Part shown: in pieces, positions 1 to 10,589 of the stretch
Position numbering within the stretch: position 1 is the first letter of the stretch
How the letters are laid out: the number at the start of each line of letters is the position of its first letter
Assembly (NCBI GenBank): GCA_029959085.1
Contig: JARWIR010000003.1
Location: 24,567,505-24,631,504 of the forward strand
Origin: Nemophila menziesii
Lineage: Eukaryota > Streptophyta > Magnoliopsida > Boraginales > Hydrophyllaceae
DNA: 64,000 bases
Direction of reading: 5' to 3'
Program-made: the position numbers and the translations under genes
Notes under the pieces: model-generated
Databases searched by the model: none
Seen by the model: only the letters and a program-made list of their open reading frames with translations
Told to the model about the DNA's origin: nothing

Positions 1-261
1 ATCTGGAGCACCTACTCCTATAGCAGGAGCACGGAATGGGACTTCTGGTGGGCCATTAGTAAACCAAGGATCTTGATTCATCACGATTTGAGCTTGTCCG
101 TTATTGTTCTGAATATTAACGTTCTCCATTTGGTGAATTAATTCTTCTACTTCTAAGGATTCTTGTTCTTTTCTTCTCTTGTTAGCAAGTCTGATTAATG
201 ATTCTGGATTATTAAGGATCGGAGGTGTTGGCTCTAGATCCTTAAAGAGTCTCCTTCGCAT
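1..261 (-). CDS. gag N-terminus of element A (partial, runs off the left edge)
   Basis: Reading begins at ATG 261-259 on the minus strand and stays open to the window edge (87 codons). The start MRRRLFKDLEPTPPILNNPE is nearly the same as the gag start of element B at 20865 (MRMRLFKDLEPSPPILNNPE), which supports the start choice. The visible part is the charged N-terminal segment ahead of the retrotransposon gag domain; it ends in a Pro/Val-rich stretch containing DPWFTNGPPEVPF. Gag of this family forms the virus-like particle that packages element RNA. Whether the rest is intact cannot be seen. Confidence 0.85.
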   Translation of the reverse strand, partial: MRRRLFKDLEPTPPILNNPESLIRLANKRRKEQESLEVEELIHQMENVNIQNNNGQAQIVMNQDPWFTNGPPEVPFRAPAIGVGAPD

Positions 262-380
262 ACACCAAACCTAAAAACCTGAGAAAACTAAACAAGCAAA
301 AAGCGTAAAACTGATAAAAACAAAATTAAAATAAATGCAACTATCACTAAAGGATAAACACCGTGGTCACACGCTACCGT

Positions 381-397
381 CCCCGGCAGCGGCGCCA
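381..397 (-). other. Primer-binding site, tRNA-Asp type (element A)
   Basis: Minus-strand TGGCGCCGCTGCCGGGG, 6 bases inside the LTR. It is complementary, apart from one base, to the 3' end of plant tRNA-Asp (CCCCGGCAACGGCGCCA), the primer known for Athila-type elements. Confidence 0.85.
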
Positions 398-403
398 AAA
401 ACT

Positions 404-1965
404 TGGTGGTCCTTTGTGTGTTCTAAAATAAATGCAAATGTAAATCGAACCACAACCGCAAGTGTACGGTTGTCCCAAGTAGTATGTATGATAATACAGA
501 TTCGTTCCAAGGACGGATGGTTGATCACAATGTTTAGCAAGTAGTGATTGATGCACTTATGAAAGTAAAAGATAATAAAATGTTTGTTTGGTTTTTGTTA
601 TTAAAACTAATGAGTGAAAGACAAATATTAAAATGCAAGTAAAGGCTAAGACGCAAGTAAAATGAATAAAAACGCAATATGAGATGTAGCACCTGAGAAC
701 GCAAGGATCCTCCCAATCCTATTTCCTAACTTATGTTGTTTAAGGGCTAAATTAGTCAATTACAATGGTCGGGATTCTAATATCCTTATACCCCCGTCAG
801 GGTGGACTATAAGGCGATCCTAAAGTGTCACTAGTCCCGTCAGGGTAAATATGATCCACCTTCGGATGTTTAAGTTTTATTACCTCATTGGCCCTAGAAT
901 TAGCTAAGTTCGTCAGAATCAATAGCTTCTATTTTAGTTTCAATAAATATTTCCGTACCTAAACCCTCCGTCAGGATGATCCAATCGCCACTAATTGGAA
1001 TAGCCTAGATACTAACACCTGTTCTTAGTTAGCTACTCTAAAAACAGTAAAATAATCTCAATTTATTGAAAAGAGTAAAAGCCCTAATTTAGTTTAATTC
1101 AATAAAAACCCAAATTCAACATTCGTTAATTAATAAGATTGGGATTCACCCATTGTTTGTTCTCAAGCACTATGAAAAGCTTAGCTCATATTAAAATTAA
1201 AAACTAAATTAAAAATAAAGGAATTCATATTTGATTACAAAATTAAAGATAAGAAAAACCTAATTTCCGGAATAGGAATGACTACGAACGGAGATATAGA
1301 CCCTCTCCAGTTCTTGTAGCTTCTTCTTCTTCCTTCCGTTGACTTCTCTCTGGTGTTTTATCTTGTAGAATGTGAATTGTATGAAAAATAGAAGTCCAGA
1401 CCTCCTTTTATAAGTGCAAATTCGGACTAGGGCTTGGACCAGAAAATAAAAGACTAATTAAATGTCCAAGCCCACTTTCTAAGCCCAAAATCCCGTAACT
1501 GATGATAGGCCTTCACTAAAACAGCTTTTCCCGATGCGTTACAACTCCGATTGACCTCATTCCAGTTGCTAAAGTTCCGTAACTCGATAAGGTATGATTT
1601 CTCTTCAAAGGTCAACAGCTAAATCATCGCTTAAGCACCTCGAAATCAGCAATCTATGGCCTGGAAAATGGATTTTCAGCTCTAAAAATAATATCTTCGG
1701 GATTTATCTTCAAGTCTTGACTCTTAATTCACGATCTTTGACTTTCTCCTCGGATTCCTCTCCTAGCTAACATCTAAAACCTGTAAACTTTACACTAAAA
1801 ATACCAATATTACGCGCAAAAGTTTAATAAATTAAAAATGCTAGAAATAAAAAGGAAATTCCGGATTATTGCATATTAAGTCCAAAAGTCTATCAATTTA
1901 AGTAAATAAACACCAAAAATGATGTCTCCCAAGGGTCGAAAATAAGAAAAATTAGGGAGACATCA
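404..1965 (-). repeat. 5' LTR of element A (1,562 bp)
   Basis: On the minus strand the LTR begins TGATGTCTCCC and ends GGACCACCA, so it has TG...CA ends, and it is followed by the PBS. It aligns along its length with the two LTRs of element B (12116-13686 and 21004-22575) with many substitutions and small indels. A TATA box (TATAAAAGG, plus-strand 1404-1412) marks the likely promoter. The octamer CCGTCAGG recurs three times at about 795-975. Small open frames inside (for example 335-544 and 534-716) are chance frames. Confidence 0.92.
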
Positions 1966-2909
1966 GATAACAGTAGGTTTCCAATTTGGGGTGTTTCTAC
2001 ACCCCCCATATGTCTAAAAAAAATCATATAACTCTTCATATATATGATTTTGAAAGAGAAAATTCAACTTGAAATTGTACAAGTTTGCTTTAAGAAAAGA
2101 ATTGCAATCATTGAAAAAAATGACGAGAATAAGCAACTGAATGTTTGCTTCAATTTATAAATTATGATTGCTTAAAAGCAATGTGAAACTCGTCTTGTTT
2201 ATGGAAAAATAACTTTCGAGTTGTTTATAAAGAAAAAAACATTTCAATGAACTTATCAAGAAAAAATTTGAATATTGAGAAACTAATGATGAAACCATTA
2301 TGAAATGTCCAACTTGATAATGATTCATGGGTGAAATTATTCAAGCCCACTTTCTACAAAGTATGATATATGAAAATAACTCCAACGAAATAAAATCTCG
2401 TTGGTATATTGAGCAATATAATTGCCATACATGTAAAGAAAATACTGAATTCATGGGAATAAATTTTACGAAATAAATTTCGTTTTTATATTGACATGAC
2501 CTTGAAAGTCATATGAATGTCATAAATGATAGTGAAAAATAATCATTTGAGAAGAAAGTAACACATCTAAGAACGATTGTGTATAAAAAAATGATATTTC
2601 TTCAACATTATCTCAAACGAGGCTTAAAGCCTAATCCCATGATTTATATAGTTATCACGAATCAAAAATTCATTTGATATAATGAACAATTATACAATAT
2701 ATTAGTCACTGACTTTGAAAATCATACGGGGTCGGAGAAATAATTACGTATTCCTGAAAAGAACACGTTATCATAAAAAAAAACGTGAACTTAAAATTGC
2801 GAAATATTATTTGACATGATTATTGAATCATGAAAACAAAAAGAAAGATAAATTCTGAAATGAATCCTTATAGGATCAAAATTGACATTTTAATTACAAG
2901 ATAATTAAA

Positions 2910-2993
2910 TGTTAGAAGTGGGATTTGAACCACCACCCTCTTACAAATTGTGTAACTTGAACATGGTGCCTTAAACCAGTCGATCATCATGTC
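2910..2993 (-). pseudogene. tRNA-Leu-like pseudogene (or tRNA-derived SINE head)
   Basis: Minus-strand 2993 to 2910 resembles a plant tRNA-Leu: a D-arm region like GATCGACTGGTTTAAGGC, a long variable arm, then a near-perfect T-arm GGTTCAAATCCCACTTC and the end TAACA. The anticodon region reads TTCAAGT, compatible with CAA. The acceptor stem does not pair well (GACATGA against TTCTAAC, about three mismatches), so a working tRNA is unlikely. It may be a dead copy or the head of a tRNA-derived SINE; no SINE tail was identified. Confidence 0.6.
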
Positions 2994-4906
2994 ATAATTG
3001 TAAAATGCTATTTGACATAATTATTTTATGACGAATATCATTTGGATAAATCCAATATTAAATCAATTACGAGAGGATAAACTTATACTTCTATGAAGGA
3101 TATTAAATCTTTATCGTATCTTCTCAAAAGATAATATATGAGCGGGTCTAACTCGATTAAATTTCAAAAATGGAGTGACAAAAAATCTTGTATTGAGATG
3201 TTTTATATGCTCGATATGCACTAAAAAAATTGATATTATTCTTTAATAAAAACTCATCAACATGACCAATCGGTCAAAACCATCACATGAAGTGATATAA
3301 GTTTGATGACCCTAATTTTTTTGCTATGTTAGGCTTTTTCGTCATGTTTATTAATATAAATTCATTATCATGATTATAACCACAACCACTAATACAATAT
3401 TTATCAATATTGTTTAAATCTTAAAATAAATATTACCAGGCTATCTCCAATTTATTTGTACTATTTGAAGTCAATATATAGTCAAATTCAGGGGGAGAAA
3501 TATATGATCTAGCAGAATATATATTTTCTTAAAATAGAAAATTGTTAGACAATTGGTTGTGAATTCGCCTAATATGACTTATAGACATACAACTTTATAC
3601 ATATATACGGTCATATTGAAAAAAAAGTCCAACTAAAAATCATGAATACCCTCATTGGTCAAATACCTAAAGTATCCATCTATATATTGTTAGTTGTGCA
3701 ACATAAAATATAAATGTTTCACCATTATGCACAAAGATGAGATCACGAACAAATATGAGAATTTATTTCAATCTACAATGATTGATATGTATATTGGGTT
3801 CGCCACATGCAAAATATGTATACTGAAATACTATGCATAAAGTAAGATTCTCATGATAAGAGGGGGAGCTGAAAAATATTTTATAAGATGTATCTTCATC
3901 CTCGCAAATAAGTTATGAGCTCAGTGTAATAATAAGATGCATTCATAAGTGACTAAGTCACGTATTCAGCTTGAAAGGATCATGCTCAAATTAATTTCCT
4001 TTGAAAAAGATACAATGCAACACGTAAAGCATGGTCGACCTGTCGGTTCCAAAATATCATAAAATTGAGCAGTATGAGCAAGTTGGAACTTCTAAAATTA
4101 TCATCAGATAATGTAGAAAATATAACTAAAGAATAGTACTCTAAAAGAGTACCAGGTACCTGAATATTTTCTCAGTATTGAGAAATTGAGATAAAATAAT
4201 CTTATTCAATTATATTACTACAAAAATATATGGAATCGAAAAAAAACTTGATCATAATCGAATAATATGTGTAAATGATCATGTAAAAGTTACTAAATGA
4301 ATACGAGGATCTTGAATCGAAATCCATTCTATGATGTCATCTAAAAAATTAATTGGCCAAATTTAATAAGACGCAGTCAGGCATAATCATACTCACACAG
4401 TCAATGTGAATATATGAAGTACTTTTTTGGTTAAAAAATATTTGCCTGAAAGTTTCATATAGGACTTCATGTGCGTCTTATGATAAAATAAATTTACCAA
4501 TATGTATGGTGTGATACGGATAATTACATGAAAGTCTTTAAAAGACTAAAAACACGTATACATAAATCCCGGGATATATTAGAATGATATTTGTATTACT
4601 TTTGTTGTCTTTAACAATCTTTAAATGTCTTATACAGTGTCATGTAATCTGCCATATATTTGTTTTATATTTCATAAGTAGTATATGTATTTATTTATGA
4701 TTACGTGCATGAATTTTTTTACTCTAAATTGCATATGATTGTGTTTGTGGATCATTACACTGTTATATGACGATATGACTTCATATATTGTTAATTTGAA
4801 ATTATAGTTACTATTATAAAAATGTGTAAGATACTGAATATCGAGATTATATTCGAAATGAAGATCATCACATATACGTTTACATGAGGGGGATAACAAC
4901 ACGTAT

Positions 4907-5353
4907 TGCACTCTTAATTCCTTTGTCAAGGTTTTTTCCCACAGGGTTATCCTGACAAAGTTTTTAAGGAGGAAAATTAAAAGCATATTGATAACAATTA
5001 TGTACTTTTTTTTCCTTCACTCGGTTTTTGTCCCACAGGGTTTTCCTAGTAAGGTTTTAACGAGGCATATCAATAAAAAATTTGGTGGATATTCAACTCG
5101 ACTTGGTCAAATTTAAGTTCACAAGAAAAGCCCAAGATGTAAAGTTCAAGATGAATATCATGTCAATATAATTTATGGCTGCACTTGATAATTTTATGCA
5201 AAGATACTTCCATTTCATGAGACAAGTCGATAATACTAGTGATCAAGGTACTTTATCCACACATTCAGAGGGAGATTCATACGCGTTGCACTCTTTTTCC
5301 CTTGACTAGTTTTTTTCCCATTGGGTTTTACTAGCGAGGTTTTTAATGAGGCA
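4907..5353 (+). repeat. Three diverged copies of a copia 3'-end motif
   Basis: Copies at about 4907-4975, 5003-5067 and 5286-5353 share the order 'gcactctt...ggtttttcccacagggtt(t/a)tcct...aaggttttta(a)cgagg'. The block sits directly upstream of the LTR at 5392, where plant copia elements commonly carry such repeats. The spacers are AT-rich and unrelated. Confidence 0.6.
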
Positions 5354-5391
5354 ACATCATATGCGTATTTAAAATAATACCCAAGAAGGAA

Positions 5392-5646
5392 TGTTATGAA
5401 ATATTATAATGTGGGTATTATTCTAGAGTAGTGGAGAGCCTTTGTAACCTTCACATTTCCCCTTGTAACATCCTACTTATTATGTAATTAGTAGGGTAGT
5501 TGGATAGTCTCATAAGTCTCTATATAAAGGCTTGTCCATTCCCTCAAAGTAAGATTGGAAATCCATATATAATAATATACTCTTCTTATCTCCATATAGT
5601 CTCTCATCAACTAGTTTCTTTTACATATTGTTTCAACATTTTGTTC
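5392..5646 (+). repeat. Short copia-type 3' LTR of remnant H
   Basis: Starts TGTTATGAAATATTATAATG after a purine-rich tract (ccaagaaggaa). It contains a good TATA box (TATATAAAGG, 5521-5530) and ends near 'tttcaaca' or 'ttgttca' (5637-5646). A length of about 250 bp suits short-LTR copia lineages. The right boundary is uncertain because no partner LTR or TSD was found. Confidence 0.55.
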
Positions 5647-5999
5647 ATTGTTAAATATTAAAGTGCACAAAAAAATGGATGCTTATTTTTTTTTCCTAAA
5701 AATGGTTGTTTAATAAATTATATGGAGTGAAGTTTAAATACTATTGAACAAAAAAAATTGATATTAAAATACACGGCGGCAGCAAAACAAAAAATGAATT
5801 GAAAATAGAAAAGACGAAAAATGTAGCTAACAAAAATGTTAGTCACATGTAGCTAAAGAATCACCAAAAAATTGGGAATTACAATTAGGATTCTTTATTT
5901 GATTGAGGCTGTTGGAATACATAATATAGATATTCAACTTCCAATTCTAACTTTGTGGAAACTAATGGAGTTTTCCTTAGTCTATTAGAAGTCAAAAAA
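5647..5999. other. AT-rich spacer, nothing recognised
   Basis: No open frame or element boundary found. It may include the decayed left part of the LTR that ends at 6940. Confidence 0.5.
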
Positions 6000-6940
6000 T
6001 TGCCAGAAAGAAGAGAAAATGCTTAAAGGAGAAGAAGATTAGAAGTCGGAGCCCTACTGCACCACTATTCCACCTTTAATATTAGAATAATTAACATTAG
6101 TTTCTTGTCTTAAACATTATTCTAATATTTTTACTATCTATTTTTTTAGTATGAACTTATTTAATTTAGCTTGAGTTTACAATTATGTATGAATCTTGAA
6201 TACTATTTTGATGATTTTTATGCTATTTGAGACCATTCGATTTTAAATTAGATTGGGAAATTGTTATAAGTTGTTTATGAATTAAATTATTTATCTTTCT
6301 ATATCCTGATCAAATATAGATTAGTGTCTTATAAATTCACCCTGGCAGGGGGTTTAGGAACAGAACTAGTTCATTTACGTTAGGTGTGTGTTAGTGATCT
6401 CGACGGGTGTGATTAGCTGGGTAATCATATAGGTAAGTTCTTGTAGCTCCGAGATTTTACGTAGAACAACCTCACCCCGAGCACTCTAGTAATGTTTAGA
6501 CAACCTTCTATGTTACCCTAGCGGGGTTAGAAGAAAGTTAGAATCCCAATTAGCACAACGACCCAACACCCTTATAACTAGAACCATCGGCTCAGTAGTA
6601 TAGGGGAATACTAGCAAACTCGGGTTATACTCCCATACTCATCTTTCTTCGTTATTTAGTTTATTTTCTTTAGTAATTTAGATCGTAGTTAGTTTAACCC
6701 TTGCATCTTAGTCTTTCAAAGAAAATCAAACAATATATTTATATTTTATTTATGCCTTTTAGTTGTAGAAACTATATCATTTACGCTTCTTAAAACACAA
6801 GTTTAAAGTTGACCTCTTAGTCCCTGTGGAGAACGATATTATTAATGACTTATTACTTGCAAACTACTTGTGCACCTGCGGGGAGTGATCTGTTGAGATG
6901 TTGATTTGCTAGCTTATTTTTATCACACCTTGGGAGACCA
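6000..6940 (+). repeat. 3' part of an Athila-type LTR (solo or truncated)
   Basis: The right end reads 'cttatttttatcacaccttgggagacca', closely matching the LTR end of element C at 36437-36462. Upstream are the same landmarks in the same order: '(c)cctggcaggg', 'cactagtaatg', 'tagcggggttag', and 'cttagtccctgtggagaacga' near 6815. No PBS follows, so this is a 3' LTR, a solo LTR or a fragment. The left boundary is a guess; a full LTR of this family (about 1.5 kb) would reach into the copia LTR at 5392-5646, so it is probably truncated or disrupted. Confidence 0.55.
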
Positions 6941-7039
6941 CGGTTACCCAAATAATTGTTTTTAACCAGTAAAAAGTCATTTGATAAACAAACTCTTCCA
7001 AAATTTGATTTATTATAGGAACTTATCATGTAATTAATG

Positions 7040-8000
7040 TAAAGAAAGTTAATATCATGGTCAATTGTGCATTTTTTGCATAATATAGGGACCATATAGT
7101 GCAATTTGTGTATCATATAGGGACATATACTATAATTTTTTCTTAATACAGGTACCTATAATGTAAGTAATCCTTCTGTTGGATATTGTCAAGTAATTAT
7201 AATAATTACACAATATGGTCCCTCAACTATAAGTTATTTACCGGTTTGGTATATAAAGATTTACAGTTATTTGAATAGTACTCAAACTTTGTTTTTTTTA
7301 CCGGTCAAAATCTATTTGGTAAACAAATTGTTTAATAAGCTTGCTTTATTATAGGGGACATATAGTGTAATTAATGTAAAATGAAATAATATTAGGATCT
7401 ATAATGAAATTTTCACATAATATAGGGACTTGTAGTGCATTTTTTGGCATAATATAGGGAACTATAGTGCAAGCTTTGCTTAATATAGGGACCTATAGTG
7501 TAAGTAATGTAAGAAAATTAATATTATAACCTATAATGAAACTTTCACACAGTACAGGGACATTGTCATCCTTTCCTTTTGAACATGCAGACTTTTATAC
7601 CCTACTTCCTTAGTTGATATTCCTCTCGATAATGCACTAGTAATTTTTTGTGATTTTGCTAAAGAGTTCTTGAGTGAGTTGCAATATAGGTCTCTAAGTC
7701 CCTATATTTTGCATAAAGTGCATTTATGTTCCTATATTTTGAAAAACAAATGCACATTAGGTCCCTATCTTTTGAAACAAATGCACTATAACTCCCTAAA
7801 TTATGCAATATAAGTTATAATTCTGAATTAATTGCACTACAAGTCCCCATATTTTGCAAAAAATATATTGTTGGTCCCTATATTGGCTCCCTAAATTGTG
7901 CAGAATAAGTTATATTTCTAAAGTAATTGCACTATAGGTCCATATATTATGTAAAATAGTAATTACACTAGGACCCCATGTATTATTCCTCGTTTTATAG
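7040..8000. repeat. Array of 'ctatatagggacc' repeats in two opposed halves
   Basis: Degenerate units of about 30-45 bp built on 'gcataatatagggacctatagtgcaa' occur repeatedly from about 7071 to 7560. From about 7683 to 7990 the reverse complement ('gcactataggtccctatattttgca') recurs. The middle (7560-7683) lacks the motif. The whole is like a large imperfect inverted repeat made from one short unit, as in subterminal regions of some non-autonomous DNA transposons (Mutator-like or Helitron-like); the class is not determined. No coding potential. Confidence 0.6.
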
Positions 8001-8223
8001 ATTAATCCCTACTTTCTAAAATGTGCCCCTTTACCCCCTATTGTCAGTTAACCCCCTGTAGACGAATTTCGTCCATTTCTTAAGTTATTATCAAAATTAT
8101 TTTTAATTAATTAAAATCATATTATATCATTATTTAACCCATAACTTTTAAAAAATATTAAAATTGATCCCCTATCTTTTAGAAATGTTTTATTTACTAC
8201 ATGCCACAACGGAAAGTACATCT
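8001..8223. other. Non-coding segment between the repeat array and a LINE remnant
   Basis: Contains 'gtcagttaaccccctgtagacgaatttcgtcc' type sequence that may belong to the same non-autonomous DNA element as the array. No gene seen. Confidence 0.4.
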
Positions 8224-8944
8224 TTAACCAATTCCTAATCTAGAAAATCGGGGCACTATAAAATCTTGCCCCTCCACACCTCTGGCCCTCAGTCTAGCAC
8301 AACACACAATACGATCAACCATTCCATTAAAGCATCACGAGATCTGTTTGAAATGCATGCTCCCATGCATTTTGGCAATTTGTCCAATCTACTTCGCAAA
8401 TGGTCTGACACACCACCACGCTGCTGACAGTGACCTGATACCTTGATTGATATCAAGTTTATCTGAACATATAATATTTTTCTCTCTCGTCTCATTTTTA
8501 CATGTCATGGATGCTTTTAGGACTGTCGTTGCTTCTCCTTCAGCAGTTGTTTCAACTAGTACGAATTTTGATAAAATGGACATATTCCCTGATCTCGTGT
8601 CCCTTCTTATAATCACTACCCCACTCGGTTCTGTCCTATTAATGAATGAGACGTCACATTTGATGATGGTGCGGGTTCCTATAATTTCCCCTTCACTCCA
8701 TTCACAGCCTTATCTCTGATTTGTCGTATCCGTTAAGTCGTATGGTGTCCCAGTCGTTACCAAATAGGTCCTTCAAACCCGCGTGCACTGCTTTAAAGAT
8801 ACACTCAGGTTCAAAATGTATGTTTCGTGAAATGTGTTCATTTTTAGTTTCCAAATATTCCATAACATAAGCAAAATGTACGTTGTCATTTTTCTCTTTT
8901 CCTAACTTGAATTGTCTATTCTTCCATAAATTTTGGTTATTCAA
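8224..8944 (-). pseudogene. LINE (plant L1 type) 3' end: RNase H domain remnant
   Basis: Minus-strand frames from 8944 down to a TAA at 8226-8224 carry the C-terminal part of a LINE ORF2. Visible pieces are LWNIWKLKMNTFHETYI, then KCDVSFINRTEPSGVVIIRR (first RNase H strand with its catalytic Asp), EGEATTVLKASM, IICSDKLDINQGI, and an end in RFSRLGIG followed by the stop. The same pieces occur at the end of the plus-strand LINE (26200-26905: LWNIWKSKM, CDASF, LICSDNLDIIQGI, MRLGIG). Frameshifts near 8840 and several stops make it dead. Upstream ORF2 is absent, so the copy is 5'-truncated or broken. The plus-strand frame 8447-8719 is its antisense shadow. Confidence 0.75.
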
Positions 8945-9310
8945 TCCCCCAAATCATCATCTAGGTTTTTGTCAATTCTTATCTAGAGAGTCGATCCTGC
9001 CCAAACCCGTTTACAAAGAGGACATGTAAGTAGTAAGTGAGTAGTCGTTTCCACTTTTTCATCGCACTAGTAACATTAGTCGTATTTTTAATTCTTTTTG
9101 TTTTTTTTTTCAATTTTTTTGGAAACATGAAATTCAATTTTCGAAACAATGAATTTTAGGTCTGCGAAAAATTCTGATAATTCAAAAAAAATCATAGACG
9201 TAAATATTAATTTGTCTCATCCAAAAATGCTTTATTTTTATTTTTTTAGAATTAGTTATGACGATTTTAAAAAAAAAATCCAGATGCGTGCGTCTGATGG
9301 AATAAGTAGT
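8945..9310. other. Intergenic, nothing recognised
   Basis: AT-rich with short poly-A and poly-T runs. The frame 9149-9352 is low complexity and runs into the GGT tract; I do not regard it as a gene. Confidence 0.5.
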
Positions 9311-9570
9311 AGGTGGTGGTGGTGGTGGTTTTGGTTGTGTTTGTTGTTCTAGGGGTGGTGGTGGTTGTGGGGTGGTGGTGGTGGTGGTGGTGGTTGAGAT
9401 TGTAGTGTTGGTAGTGGTGGTTGTGGTGGTGGGGGTTGAGGTTTTAGTGGTGGTGGTTGTGGTGGGGTGGTGATGGTGATGGTAATGATGGTGGTGGTAG
9501 AAATAGGATGGTCGGCTAGTGGTGGTGGTTGTGGGTGTGGTGGATGGTGGTGGTGGTGGGAAGTTGTAAT
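9311..9570 (+). repeat. GGT/GTG-rich imperfect microsatellite
   Basis: About 260 bases consisting mostly of interrupted (GGT)n with TTGTGG and TTGAGG variants. The plus strand is G-rich with many GG runs and some GGGG runs, so two-tetrad G-quadruplexes are possible. No gene is implied. Confidence 0.85.
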
Positions 9571-10589
9571 AGGATGGTTAAATTTGAATGCTAAGTAATA
9601 GAGTAATTAAAAATATTATATAAGAGTACTTTTGTCAATTGATGCTTTTAATAAATAATTTTTTTGGAGGATCATTTTAACAAATAAGTTTTTCAGTGGG
9701 ATGTTTTTAATTAATGACTCATATATAAAAGGGGTATAAAGATAAGTCCAAATCCAATCTTTTGAAATAAAAAAATTGCACACTGCATCCTCTCTCTCGC
9801 TCAACTCCTCGGATTTCTCTTCTACATCACAGTTCTTCAATTATCAGGTTCTATATTCTTCTACTTGTATGGTTTTGAGTAAATGTTATGTGTTTAGTGC
9901 GAGGTTTGGGGCTCCGGTGGGGTTGCCCTTCTGGTTTCTTGGACTTTACTGTAAACCCTATTCTTTCCTTTCGGCATGGATAAGGTTTCAGCATAAGATG
10001 AGGAGGGGTTTTTGGAGTTGGGTAATGGTGGTCCGTTTAGACTTGTGAAGTCTGACAGGATTATTGGTAGGAGTTACGATAGAAGAATAGGTAAGGATAA
10101 GTGCTACGATTAGTTGGGGTGGACCTTGGGTTCTTCTCCTTCTATATTCACGAAGAAAAGTGATGACTTCACCGGTTTAGATTACGATATGGGTTATTTT
10201 ATTAGTTGCCACGCATGCATGGTTCAACAAAGTATATTCAGTATTACTAGGGACAAACAGAGATTACCAAGGTGCTTTAGACTCTTCAATATACTTAGTG
10301 CGGTCCACGTGGGGCTTCCCAACACTCTTATCTTCTCTAATCACTTGGGAATGAACCACCTGGATTTTAATTCAATTTTTTCTCACCGCTTGGACTGGAA
10401 ACAAGACAAATCCACACTTTATAAGGTCATTTCGATTCTCATTCTCATTTTTCACACACATCGCTTTCTCCCCACTTTCCCTGATATTTTATTCTCTCAA
10501 AATGCTCTTGTTTCTTTTCATTTCATGTTCAATATAATATATAGTATTTACATATGCATCTACAAGTCTTATTGCAGATTCAGGTATCT

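Larger units (their letters stand above)
1..1965 (-). mobile_element. Athila-like Ty3/gypsy element A, 5' end only
   Basis: Partial LTR retrotransposon on the minus strand whose body continues left beyond base 1. Read on the minus strand it shows a complete 5' LTR (1965 to 404), a tRNA-Asp-type primer-binding site (397 to 381), an untranslated leader of about 120 bases, and the first 87 codons of gag. The order and sequence match element B at 20600-22575, so A and B belong to one family, but their LTRs differ clearly and are separate insertions. The other LTR is outside the window, so the target-site duplication and the age cannot be determined. The right flank (1966 on) may be the copia remnant H that A inserted into; this is inference. 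Confidence 0.9.
1966..5646 (+). mobile_element. Decayed copia element H (3' part and 3' LTR)
   Basis: No open frame survives, but the plus strand keeps recognisable pieces. Near 4033-4055 the translation reads KHGRPVGSK, a phrase typical of the linker after integrase in plant copia polyproteins, followed near 4190-4230 by a degraded EIxINY-type motif. Purine-rich 'agggggag' tracts lie at 3489 and 3860. At 4907-5353 there are three copies of the 'gcactctttttcc...cccactgggttttcc...aacgaggca' sequence familiar from the 3' end of plant copia elements, and then a short LTR. The left part (1966-3400) is AT-rich and unrecognisable. The 5' half is not found and may lie on the far side of element A. 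The assignment rests on short motifs only. Confidence 0.6.

Noticed and set aside
8447..8719. Plus-strand frame of 90 codons
   Set aside because: Antisense to the LINE RNase H remnant, whose minus-strand reading has clear family motifs.
10114..10589. Upstream part of the 252-codon frame as an extended LINE ORF1 N-terminus
   Set aside because: It reads as hydrophobic, low-conservation text (ISILILIFHTHRF) unlike the family; the recognisable part starts near 10590.
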